Below, piece by piece: positions 33,920 to 44,660 of a stretch of 64,000 nt of DNA. The notes below the pieces were generated by a model that saw only the letters and a program-made list of their open reading frames with translations, was not told where the DNA came from and ran no database searches. Source of the stretch: Isoetes taiwanensis (Eukaryota; Streptophyta; Lycopodiopsida; Isoetales; Isoetaceae); the NCBI GenBank assembly GCA_021234155.1, contig JAJEKV010000232.1, positions 310,001-374,000 on the forward strand. Direction: 5' to 3'. A program made the position numbers and the translations under genes. Numbering within the stretch: the stretch's first letter is position 1; each line of letters begins with the position of its first letter.

Positions 33920-34420
33920 CTTCTCTCCAGGACCACTATTAAGAACCTTCGCAAAGTCCACGAAGTAGTAGTATAGATCTTGTCATTTATTTATGACGTC
34001 CTCTAACCGAGTGTGTAATGTGAAAATATAGCTAATGGTAGAATTTTTAGGTGTAAACCCTACATGTCCAAGTGTGTCTACCCCTATTTCCTCCGTTTAT
34101 GCTGTCAATTGTTATTCAAGAGTTCCGACAAGCAATTTGATCAACAAAGAGCTAACCAGGATTGTGCGGTAATTGTATGCAATTGGCTGGATATTGCCAT
34201 ATTGGGGCTACTTTATGAAGGTCTATTGTGAGGAGAAGCCTTCATGGAGGAGACTATTGTACAAACTAGTCAGAACTGGGACAATCTGAAGTCCATCCCA
34301 CTTCAATTGTTCTGCATGCATGCCATTTAGATCCGTTGCCTTGCCATTTATGCTGTAAGTCCTAAGTGATATCTGCCTCCATTATAGTCAATGTCGAATA
34401 GGTTTTTCGTGTTAGGATCA
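33920..34420 (-). pseudogene. LINE reverse transcriptase fragment, - orientation
   Basis: On the - strand: ATDLNGMHAEQLKW, VLTSLYNSLLHEGF and QDLYYYFVDFAK, which correspond to the RT region upstream of and including the first catalytic Asp. It is the same family as 10780-11990 but opposite in direction to the + piece at 33590. Confidence 0.65.
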
Positions 34421-35679
34421 TAAAGCTACATCAAATACTGCATGCACTATTCTAAAGAGACGTTGGGCTGCATCAGTTTATGTAATATTTGTATCCAAAA
34501 TGTTTTATGGTGGCGATCAAGAAGGTACAACATTTTTCATTGATATTTTGCAATGTATTGTGCCTTCTTGCTTTTGCGGAAAGCTTTGTATTATTCAATT
34601 GCCTACAACTGGAGAGGACCAATTACTAGTCTGAATTGTCATTTAAGCTCTTTGTAGTGATGACCAAATTATTTATTTTGAGGGAACTCAACATGCAGGA
34701 TGGTCTTCTAGTGCATCTTCTCCCAAAACATAATTCGATTGTAAAAAAAGACAATAACGATCTCGTTAGATTGTTGCTCTAACATGGGAGCTTGTAGAAT
34801 TCTCGATATCTCCTCTGTTAATAGCTGGACATAAGCCTCTGCTTAAACATGAATTAAAATGAAGTTGGAGCTCATGACTTGACATTGTATATGTATTGGT
34901 TGCCAATCTACCATGTGAAGAAGAGTAGTTGATGATCCGGATCCACCTCATCATCCCTGCTAGTTTCATATACAAGTATGAGAAGATGCAGAGATATATT
35001 ACAGAAAACTGGATATGGATATATGAATGGTGACTGGAAAAGCCCCAGCCGTGGCACACAGATATAAGCCTCCAAGAGGCACAGACTAACAGACACGGCT
35101 CTAGGCCATATATACAGATCGATGATATGGATTGAGGATGTGGACATGCAGAGGCACAATTTTATAACACACCCACTGCCATAAATATCCATAGACCTCT
35201 AGAATTCTACACAAAAGCTTTAGTAATAACATATAATAAACAAAGAATTTCTTGATCTTTACGCAGTCTCTACTCCCAGCAAGTCTTCACATAACCAATC
35301 TTTACATAAGCGTTCGTCTTCACCAAGTCATTCTTCATTCTTCACCACTACTCCCATTGGAACCAAAATCTTCACACAGAAATTTCGTCACCAGCAAATA
35401 ACCACGAAGAGCCACCAAGTTCTTTCTTCTCCCACAGTCACAAAGGTACCACGCAACAACATACTTAGATCAGAATTCTCCCACTTAGGTGGAGGTTCTT
35501 CTTCATCAGTATCTCCGTCCGCCATAGCTTTTCTTCCTTCAACGAATCAGCCCTTCTAAAATTTTATATCCTACAAGAGACAAGATGCTTGCCTCTACAA
35601 TGTGCTGCTTTGGAACGACACGTAGTCGATTGCTTGAAGGTCGTAGATATAAGAAACATCCAACTTCTAAACCTTGCCT
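34421..35679. other. No gene seen
   Basis: No coding sequence or clear repeat recognised. Confidence 0.4.
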
Positions 35680-36170
35680 ACACAAGGGCCATGGGTCCGC
35701 AACATTTTAAAGCCTATTGAAAGGAGAAACATGCAGGTTGGTTCTCCATATAGAATGTGCAGAAGCACGGATTTATACATGTGTCGAATAATGAAGATCA
35801 CACTTGCTCAAATCTCAACACATGCTTACTTGATAAACTTTGGGATGGCAGTTCTTTGAAGATGGTCAAGACAATACACTACAAAAGCCAGATCAATCCC
35901 ACACTTGCCCATGATCCACACCAATACTTGTTATCACATCTGGCCATGAAGAGACGTAGAACAATTGAGTCCATTCACGTTGGTGCACACCGTTTCAGAA
36001 TTGAAACATGCAAATGGACCAGTGAGGAGCATGAAAAAATAGATATAACAATGTTGCGAAATGTGAGCCATTGAAGATGAATGCAATATTCTTCAGTTTT
36101 GCCCAGCAATAGTGACTATCCGAGCACAGTATGTTGACTTGATTACACTTAATCAGTCTCTACAAGCACT
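35680..36170 (+). pseudogene. LINE ORF2 C-terminal fragment
   Basis: NLNTCLLDKLWDGSSLKMVK, then AHDPHQYLLSHLAMKRRRTI and AHRFRIETCKWTSEEHEK, followed in another frame by a decayed CPAYSDYRAQYVDL-like tail. It aligns with the two copies at 11550-11990. Confidence 0.6.
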
Positions 36171-36939
36171 CTTGTAACACCTACACTAATGGCACTATCA
36201 TCTTCTATCCTAGATGTTCTCAGCATGCGAGCTCAAATATCCTGCATCAATACATTGACATGTACACATGTACGGATGCACAGTTTATCATCGAGCTTAT
36301 TGTTGTTATGGATTTTCCCTCGAAAAATCTTTAAGGCTGGGGTTTTAAAATCCTAGACAATAATGTGCTCTTTATTGTCCCATAGATGTTTCTGTAAATC
36401 GTCATTTTTGCATCTAGCTCCAATACCAATAGCATCAAACCTATTTTGTTGTGAGCAAGATGAATGTTGTTGTTTGAGAGTTTAGAACCTCTTTGTGGCA
36501 TGCTATTGTTGATTTGAGGAAATCTAGGTATAGATCCAAACATCACATTCTTTCTCGCTTAAGCAAGCTACACAGATAATAGAGAAGTGATCTTACCAAG
36601 TCTAATATATAAAGTGGCCATAGCTCTTCTAATAGCAATGAATCTAAATATACAGGTCTTTAAGTATGGCTTAATGCAAACATATGAAAAATGTTTCCTG
36701 CTATTCTATGTGTATATCTATAGGAAGAATCTTGCATACTACTGCAGTCTTTAGCTGATCAAATAACAGGAGGTGCAAGTATCTCAAAATGAAATTCGTG
36801 GCTGTGTGCTATCCTTGAAAACTTAATTGATAAATATAATTTAGTTGCTTAGCTTTATCCTTCCTATGTAATTGAGTGTCTAATTTCTGTTCTCCCCTAT
36901 TTTGTTCCTTAAAAATTCCTAAAGCATGACATGTGTACA

Positions 36940-37590
36940 GTGTGCATTCATTGATTATAAAGCATTTATTGCAGCCATTAATAACCTCGAATATTGTGTG
37001 CATTCATTGATTATAAAGCATTTATTGCGGGCATTAATTTTAGATTTGAGGCATTTATGAGCATTTATGGCGGAGGAAGATATGAGCATTACCATAGGAT
37101 GACACGTTGCATTCATCGCATTTATGGCAGATTTGTGCACTTTGCATTTATTGCGGCCATTAATACACTTTGCATTTTTTTGTGGCCATTAATACGCTTT
37201 GAATTTATTGCGAATTATCAAAGCACGACATGTGTGCACTTTGCATTTATTGTAGCCATTAATACCTTTTGCATTTATTGCGACCATTAATACGCTTTGC
37301 ATTTATTGCGACCATTAATCGCTTTGCATTTATTCGAGTTATCAAGCCACGACATGTGTGCACTTTGCATTTATTGCGGCTATTAATACCCTTTGCATTT
37401 ATTGCGGCCATTAATACGCTTTGCATTTATTGCGACCATTAATACGCTTTGCATTTATTGCAATTGTCAAAACACGACATGTGTGCACTTTGCATTTATT
37501 GCGACCATTAATCGCTTTGCATTTATTATTAATTATCAAAGCACGACATATGTGCACTTTGCATTTATTGTGGCCATTGGCAAATTTGTT
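36940..37590. repeat. Minisatellite, about 28-bp unit in a higher-order pattern
   Basis: At least twelve copies of GCATTTATTGCG.CCATTAAT, spaced about 28 bases, with a longer interspersed unit containing AAGCACGACATGTGTGCACT four or so times. The proximal part (36945-37030) repeats TGCATTCATTGATTATAAAG. Small ORFs across it are repeat artefacts. Confidence 0.85.
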
Positions 37591-37768
37591 AGAAGATATC
37601 AATCCCAATATATATAGAATCTTAATGATATCCATTTTAGGATAATTATGGATATGAAATATATATCGAACGATATTAATGATTACATGCGAGTTGTGAT
37701 ATAGGCACTTGGCATAAATATAGCCCTAGATTAGTCATGTGTGTCGATCATCCAACAAAACTCCATCT

Positions 37769-37777
37769 TATAAATAG
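37769..37777 (+). promoter_or_regulatory. Candidate TATA box (TATAAATAG)
   Basis: A textbook TATA element, followed about 85 bases later by GCATGCAAG/GTAAAT, a plausible 5' splice site. It could drive a transcript with a spliced leader toward the unidentified ORFs at 38.3 kb. Confidence 0.4.
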
Positions 37778-38016
37778 AAGGCCTTATTGTCTCGACGCAT
37801 TGAGAGCACTTGAAGAGCTATTGTGAGCGCTTCTCTTCTGCTTCACTAATTGCATGCAAGGTAAATATTCTCCCATTTTGTAATTTCTAAATTAGAGTTA
37901 GAATGTAAAATCTTACGAAGTTGCTTCACATCAATCTAGAATCACTTGGCCATTGCAGAAGAGAATGTTGGACGTTGACTGGGGTCCAACTGCACAGTTT
38001 TGAAGAAGAGAAATGT

Positions 38017-38040
38017 TCGCGGCGGCCTTGGCCGCCGCGA
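38017..38040. other. Perfect GC-rich palindrome
   Basis: TCGCGGCGGCC, a TT centre, then GGCCGCCGCGA: 11-bp arms with a two-base loop in otherwise AT-rich DNA. No T-run follows, so it is not a rho-independent-type terminator, and there is no CTRR end after it. Confidence 0.9.
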
Positions 38041-38322
38041 TAAATTTCTTGTAAATATAATTTAGTTGCTTAGCTTTATAGCTTAAATGCTATGAGAACT
38101 TGTTACACATGCAATCAAATATTCTTAAGTAGAAGACCTTATGCATATCTGATTGCAGGTGGATAAATATTATAGTTTATGTTTACGATTACTTTGTGGA
38201 TATCTAACTACTGTTGGCCTAAACTCTTTGGTGCTTTGGCACCTATAAGCAGAACGTCTTGGATTATGTTAGGAGACATCACCCTAGACCAGGAGAAAAA
38301 TGGCAAGGGTAGCTGCTAAAAA

Positions 38323-39045
38323 ATGGAAAAGCTTGTACACTTGGATAAGTTCAAGCTTAGAATCGACCATAGATTCTTTGATAAAAAATGTAGCCAGGAT
38401 GATTGCATATATGTAAGACAAAAAGGTCATATGGCATATTCAATACCCAGGAACACATTCTATCTTAAGAGGGTTTGGAGAAGCATGTGCCCATACCTTA
38501 AGTGTGTTTGTGAACCAAGAAAGAAGGGGAACACGTGCAAAGATAATATGATATGGCTGGACCAGGGCATCTGGTACATGTTTAATAACTTGGACATCAT
38601 ATTCCCTAATATGTCTGTGATGGCACAAATGGTGTCCATGAAAAGAAACCTCACTAAAAGATGGGATCCTGGCTTATCTATCTTATAAGAGGTGAGAAAG
38701 ACTCTCATCAGTATAATGTTTGTGCAAGCTGCAGATCCTTGGGCGGATCTCAAACTAAAATTCCCCAATTGCAAAATGGCTATTGTTTGCAAAAAAAGAA
38801 TCAAGCCTATATCTTTTATGTTGAAGCTAGAAGTGGGTTCCAGCACCAGCTTTAGCAAGAAAGCAAGACCTGTCAGAATTAAAACAAGTAATAGCATGAC
38901 AGGGAGGGGGTATAACTCTCCTTATATCACCATACATCCTGGTAAAAGTAACTCAAGCATTGCAAACAATTCAGGTATTGAGCTACTCGGCACCCCAAAT
39001 ATGATGGATAACTCAGTTACTAAGCAAATTCAAGACACAAATTGA
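38323..39045 (+). other. Unidentified open frames
   Basis: An ORF of 121 codons (38323-38688; Cys- and Lys-rich, with CPYLKCVCEPRKKGNTC) overlaps in position with a frame-shifted continuation (38692-39045). I do not recognise either. They lie between a candidate promoter and the pectinesterase pseudogene and could be its decayed upstream exons, but no pectinesterase-inhibitor motif is visible. Confidence 0.3.
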
Positions 39046-39129
39046 AAGATCCCTGATGGCATGGTGCAAAAACTAAACTATGACAAATAGGTATGAAAGA
39101 AGCGGATGCAAAATTACTGCAACAATGGG

Positions 39130-40090
39130 ATTATTCTTCACAGTTAGTAGTAGATGCAATTGTAGCAAAGAATGGGAGTGGAATTTTTTCCAGCATACAA
39201 GCAGCAAGCCCTTCATCATGTTGGTCGGAGATGGTGCTGGCAAAACAATAATAACTGCAAGCCAAAGAATCCAAGACCCTAGCATCACGACCTTTCCCTC
39301 AGCAACGATAGGTATGTATAACTTAATTTTTACCCTTCAATCTTTTTATGCCAAAGTATGGCTTCGATTCTTGATCTTATGCAGCAATAGATGCAGAAAG
39401 ATTTCTGGACACAGATATGACAATTGCAAACAAGGCTAGATCAAGAACGCATCAGGCATTGGCATTGCGACTTGCTGCAGACAGAGTAGCTTTCTTTCGG
39501 TGCGCTTTTGAAGGTTATCAGGACACATTGTATGTTCATTTGTTTCGTCAATTCTTCAGAGATTGTAGCATATATGGCACAACGGATTTTGTATTTGGAA
39601 ATGCAGCAGCTCTGTTCCAGGATAACAGCCTGATAGCCAGCCCTCAATTATCAAGAGAACACTATAACTGCTCAAGGACAGACTGACCCAAATCAGAACA
39701 CAGGCCTGGTATTTCAAGACTGCACTTTGAAGGGAGTTCCAGAGCTTCAAAGCAGGATCTCAACGTATCTAGGCAGATCTTGTAAGGAAATTTGCCCTCA
39801 GTTCTTGGCAATCTTGGAAGAGGTTATTTACGTGGTCCATGGGACTCTAGCAGCTGCTTGAGCACCAGGGCTACCACAGGGATACTCTACATAGAACAAA
39901 GGAAAATACAAAGATGATGAATTTGTTCTACCTATGGGCCATCGATAATACTTCGTGGCACTAAAGAATGCCGAACTACGATATGAGTAGCCTCATTTTC
40001 CAATGAGCATCAAAGAAGATGTTAAGACTTTGTTAATCTGGACAACAGTTGGATTACTATTAGAGTTAAGTGAATTGGTTATATGTCCTA
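39130..40090 (+). pseudogene. Pectinesterase pseudogene
   Basis: Pectinesterases de-esterify cell-wall pectin. Visible: IVAKNGSGIFSSIQAA; then, after an internal deletion, IMLVGDGAGKTIITASQ and TTFPSATI; a GT-AG intron (about 39311-39384); then AIDAERFLDTDMTI, ALALRLAADRVAFFRCAFEG, YQDTLYVH, RQFFRDCSIYGTTDFVFGNA and AALFQD. The catalytic motif DFVFG is intact. After that the frame breaks repeatedly, and pieces such as YLGR and WDSSSC correspond to the C-terminal part. Missing central residues and many frameshifts make it inactive. The C-terminal region ends before the LINE inserted at 40533. Confidence 0.85.
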
Positions 40091-40516
40091 GAACGGCTTC
40101 CTCTATGGATCTCCAAATGCAAAGCTTCCATCTGAAAGTAGATGAAGTGGTGAGGAACATTTAATTATGCCTGGGACAAAGAAATGTAAATGAAGATAAT
40201 CAAATTAGTTTCCATACCTGGCCAATTCGCACGGCCTTAGGGAGGCCAGCCCTTCCAGCACACCATCATCAGGTGCAGCTTCCCCATAGCCTTTTTGTAG
40301 AAGGAGTAGCCATGCATAACGAAGTATCAGGAAATGTTCATGTTCCAGAGATAGTATATATGCCAAGTATAAATGTACGTAGCATATAATTTATGAGTGA
40401 AATTGGCCATGATCTACCTTTTTCCTCTGTTTTCAGCAAATGGAAGGCCATACGTTTTAATATCACAACTGCTCGCACACCGTCAGATATCAAAATATGA
40501 TGAATTACAAGGACCA

Positions 40517-40532
40517 AACCCGGTTCCAATAA
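40517..40532. repeat. LINE target site duplication, left copy
   Basis: AACCCGGTTCCAATAA; it matches 15 of 16 bases at 41860-41875, after the poly-A tail. Confidence 0.8.
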
Positions 40533-41859
40533 AACTTAAGTGTATAAAACCTAAGTCTGCTGGAGGTTTGGGCATGACAGATTTCCATTTGCAGAGTAAG
40601 GTTATGATCTCAAAATTCATTTGGTGGCTTCTCGTAGGTAAGGATGATTCTCACGGGTTTCTACGGCTTATTGCCACGAGGCTCTTACCCTCTTTGTATC
40701 CCTTTTGGTAAAGTCACACTCAAACCTGTTCTTCCATGGAGTTTATTTTATGAGTTGCGGCCTTATCATAATGCTTCTCCATTATTAAAGGGATTGTTAG
40801 ATTCACGGCACCTGATCAAAACTTTATTTCACATCAGTCCAATTTGCGTGTATGCAGGTTATTTGCACCTTGTTGGTGGATCCCTCTGGTAGACAATCAA
40901 CCACTTTGCTTTACAGTGCACCCATTGACTCAAAGACGTTGGAAAAGTGCTGGAATCTTAACTATTGCAGCATGGTATGACTCAGGCCAGTTGCTGACAT
41001 GGGAGGCTTTTCAGTTAAAGTTTCTATTGGGGCGATGGGATAGAGTTCTTTGGCAAAAAGTTGCTGATTTTCTACAGCCTATTCTGCCACACCAAGAAGA
41101 TATTTTGGTATGGGTTTGTCATGAAGAAATTAAGGAGTGCAAACTTGTGAACTCTATGTATCAGTTGTTGCTTGATACTGATATTCTTCCTCCGTCTAAT
41201 AAGTGGTCTCTTCAACTTCCTCCTCTTCAATGGCAGAAGGTGTGGTCTTGGGCATGGGACAAGCTACTTCATCCTAAAGTGGCAGTTCTTTGGTGGCAGA
41301 TTCTTCATAGGTGTCTGCGGGTTAATGTGCTTGTCCATAAGTTTAACCCTAGAATATCAAATCAGTGTCCAGTATGCAAGCGTGGATCTGAGACCATTGA
41401 GCATTGCTTTTTCATGTGTGAACACCTTAGCATGTATGGGACTGGTTGTTTTCCCTTTTCGGGGTTTCACTAACAAGTCAACAAGCTGCTTTTTGGCAAT
41501 TTACCCAAGTACAGACGGAGTTACAAGGCGGGCTTTTCATCTAGCGTGCAGGATCGTTGCTTTGGACTATCTGGAAAAGAGCGAAGATTGGTAATCTTCA
41601 AAGATGCGGATGTGGCGGATAATCGTGTTCTCCAAGAAGCTCAAGATTACATTGTAAAGTCGTATCATTGTTCTTCACTTGCCCCTCACAAGAGGCGATT
41701 GATTTTTGAGGAGTTTTTGGATGTGCACTCTTATGCTTAGGCAGGTTGCTTCACTCGGTGGGTCTCCGCTTATCCGCTGAGATTTTATTCCTGTCTCTGC
41801 ATTTATACTTGTATTTGACTCTTTGATTGAATAAAGTCTGACGTCCTTCAACAAAAAAA
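40533..41859 (+). mobile_element. 5'-truncated L1-type LINE with poly-A tail
   Basis: Only the 3' end of ORF2 was copied. Coding starts within KCIKPKSAGGLGMTDFHLQS, the post-RT region, and goes on to the zinc-finger RT-associated domain WQKVWSWAWDKLLHPKVAVL and CPVCKRGSETIEHCFFMC, with frame changes at about 40710, 40860 and 41450. The ORF tail ends at about 41740, followed by a 3' UTR and A8-A9 at 41853-41861. A 15/16 target duplication flanks it. Confidence 0.88.
40844..41473 (+). pseudogene. LINE ORF2 C-terminal part with zf-RVT domain
   Basis: A 209-codon open stretch of the LINE ORF2 tail. It contains WEAFQLKFLLGRWDR, then the zf-RVT type zinc finger C-x2-C...H-C...C. A one-base shift at about 41450 separates it from the final AFHLACRIVALD and RRLIFEEFLDVHSYA segment. 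Confidence 0.8.
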
Positions 41860-41875
41860 AACCTGGTTCCAATAA

Positions 41876-44560
41876 GAATAAGTAAGATATCAAAATTTTA
41901 CCTTGATGGATGAGAATCTCATTCCACTCAGTCAACTTTTTACTTTGCATATACAATTTAAGCACATTATTCACTCGTCTACAAAATCAATATTTTTAAG
42001 TTTATGGAAAACTTTAGAATATCTGTTGCCAAAAGTCTGCAGAGGTTAATTCACAAGAGGCATTACACAGAGGTGGGAAAGAGCATAGACGGTGCATTGA
42101 ATTCCCTTTCATGAACGATTAAAAAACAAATCTAGCACTTACTGAAAGTTTTGATTAGAAATGTCTATAATTTCATGATGGCAATGCACAAGTTACGATG
42201 TTAAAGATGAGGTTTCTAGCATTCTACCTTGCTTGAGGGTTTGCTGAGCAGGATCTGTAGGAGCAGCTTTGAAAGCAGCTTATCTCCTGAATAAATCATC
42301 TGGAAATAAAGAGGAAAGATTAACTTATACCGTGCTTATATGCCTGAACTGGTGCCATGGCACAATTCTTACCTCATTTGAAATAAGACCACGTGCAAAC
42401 TAAGGCTTCTTGTTACGTAAGTCATGAAAGCCATATTCGCAACTTGTGCATTCATGCCTGTATGGTGGCAAAAATGGATTGAACATATCTTTCTTACATT
42501 CTTTGGACTGCAACTTTAGTGAGCAACATTCTCCAAACAAAGTGAATGATGTAATACCATAGCATATGAAGGGTGTGATTCTCCTATCCATAAAAGGACA
42601 TCAGTTACAATTGTTCTATTTTTATCTCTTGTGCATTAACAACCATCTCCATCGACCTTGCATTTCCAATTCCATGTATTATATCTCTTTCCTTGTGTCT
42701 AGACTAATGCAAGAAGTAACGTTAAAATGTCTTGATTTTGATTTTGAGTAATTAGGGCAATAAATCTCCATGCTCTAATTTATGCACCACCACCTAATTC
42801 AAGAGATTTCTTTGCACAGTCCAATGATGCACTCAAGTTCTGCAGATTGCAGCAGTCAAATAAGATGAGGATCCTCTCGTTCTAGAAGTGTTGCTTCCTG
42901 CAGTTCTTCTAATGCCTTTGATTCGAATATTGTTTCGCACTATTGGCTTTTTTGTTTAAAGCTAAAGCTTTTTTGTTTGCCAGCTTCCCATTAACTGGGA
43001 CCTGCATTGGTAAAAGCTCTGTCAGTTATCTTTAACTATTTTGCTGCAAGATATCTTCAAAGCCAATGCATCCTTAGTTTCAAAACTGAAATACTGAACA
43101 AATTAATCATTGCCATCTTAGCCTCCTGTTTTATTGCATTTGGCAATACATCTCCCTGTTATGGCTGCTCGTATCATTTTAACTGTTGCAACCTGCATTC
43201 TAAATTCAGTTTCAACTTATCTGTAGGAAGTGCCCTTAGCTCGTCTTGCAGAGCAGCTTATGTTTTCACCAGTTGATGGCTTTTCAAATACTATAAAATA
43301 ACACTAATTGTGTCGTCCATATCCATCCTTATGCGTGATATGCTATCAACCTTCTTGCTACATCGGACAAACATTGCATACCAACCTTCTTGCTACATCG
43401 GACAAACATTGCATACCGTATCAAACATTGTTGTCGAAAACCACATGAGAATCAAAGAAACTCATTTTGCAACAATCTATGCAGGCACTAAGAACAACTT
43501 TTAAAAAGCAACATATTTTCAGTTTCTACAACTCTAAAACTGGCTTCAAACTACAAATATAAATGCAGAGATATCTAGCCTAAGACAATCTTGGAAGGAA
43601 CAAAATAAAGATGGCAAAAGAAGGCGGCCAAAATCCTAAGGCCTTTAGATTTAGATTGCATTACATTTGGGAGCTCGTGATCTGCCGGTGCACTGGCATA
43701 TCAGACCTGCCGCCTCTTCAAACTGTAGTGGATATGCCCAACTACAGGAGGTAATCTCTAGCTGCATTAGCTGTAAGATCTGCAGGGGAAAGAAATTCAA
43801 AGCCCCAAAATTTTAAACCCAAAACAAGACCCCCCAAAATCGGAAACTAAGTTAGAAAAGAAAGAAGCGTCAAACACCCACCGTACGAAGCCCCATTCGA
43901 TTTTCTTCTTTCAAGCTTGCTGCTTCCTGTGATTAATAGAATGGAATCAATCGACAAACAGAATCTAGATCATAAGAAAACCAGGGTATATGAAAAATCA
44001 TACCAAGATATATGATCATAGTCCTCTGAGACGCTACAATCAAAAGCTTGGAAAAATTCCCCAAGCATGATATTATTCTCATTCTCCATATACTGATATG
44101 ACTTCGATTTGGCAAAAACAAAACCCTTCTTCAAGCTTTATCTCCGGACTCAACACGACACCATGGTCCAAGCTTTATCTCCGAAATACGAGTTTGAGAT
44201 GCTCGATGAAAATTTTTCCTAGCTTTTTCCTAATGTACCAAGTTCAAGAAAGCAAAACAGTGGTTCCCATGGCTACAGTGGATGCATCTTAGGTAAACCC
44301 CAGCTAGTATAATCGCCTATGCAGGATGCAGCCGTGAAGAGAAGGAAGCCGAAAGAAGAAGGAGTGGGAAGGAAATTACTGTATTTTTCGAATTTCCAGA
44401 ACCGTTTGGTGCCGAAAAAAAACAGATCCGATGGACAGGAGTTTTTCTAGCTTACATGGCACGACACGTGGCATAGCTACGGGTTAGGCAACCCTGCTAA
44501 ATAAATTCAAACGTGCCGATTTTAACCTTGTACTGTTTTCTAGACGGAACAGCGAAAGAG
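41876..44560. other. No identified gene; two candidate exons on the - strand
   Basis: 42507-42374 and 42299-42228 (- strand) are each bounded by AG upstream and GT downstream (GAG/GTAAG and AAG/GTAGA). Either could be part of a spliced transcript read from about 44.3 kb leftward. Translations (for example GMNAQVANMAFMTYVTRSLS) do not match a family I know and phases do not join cleanly, so a non-coding or dead gene is possible. The rest shows nothing. Confidence 0.3.
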
Positions 44561-44592
44561 AAACCTAGGTTTCCACGGAGAAACCTAGGTTT
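44561..44592 (+). promoter_or_regulatory. Paired AAACCTAGGTTT palindromes upstream of MAK16
   Basis: The same 12-base palindrome occurs at 44561-44572 and 44581-44592, twenty bases apart and 70-100 bp before the MAK16 start codon; the second runs into TTTTAGGTTTTAG. The phrase is close to the plant telo-box (AAACCCTAA) common upstream of ribosome-biogenesis genes, but not identical. Confidence 0.45.
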
Positions 44593-44660
44593 TAGGTTTT
44601 AGTTCTGCAAGCAAATCCTTCTGCATCTGTTGCGCCTTCGTCTGATTAGAACATCATTCG

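Noticed and set aside
36940-37590. Regularly spaced repeats resembling a CRISPR array
   Set aside because: Units are contiguous and degenerate with no unique spacers, and the genome is eukaryotic; it is a minisatellite.
38017-38040. GC hairpin as a Helitron 3' terminus
   Set aside because: No CTRR end within about a dozen bases and no TC start found; kept only as an unexplained palindrome.
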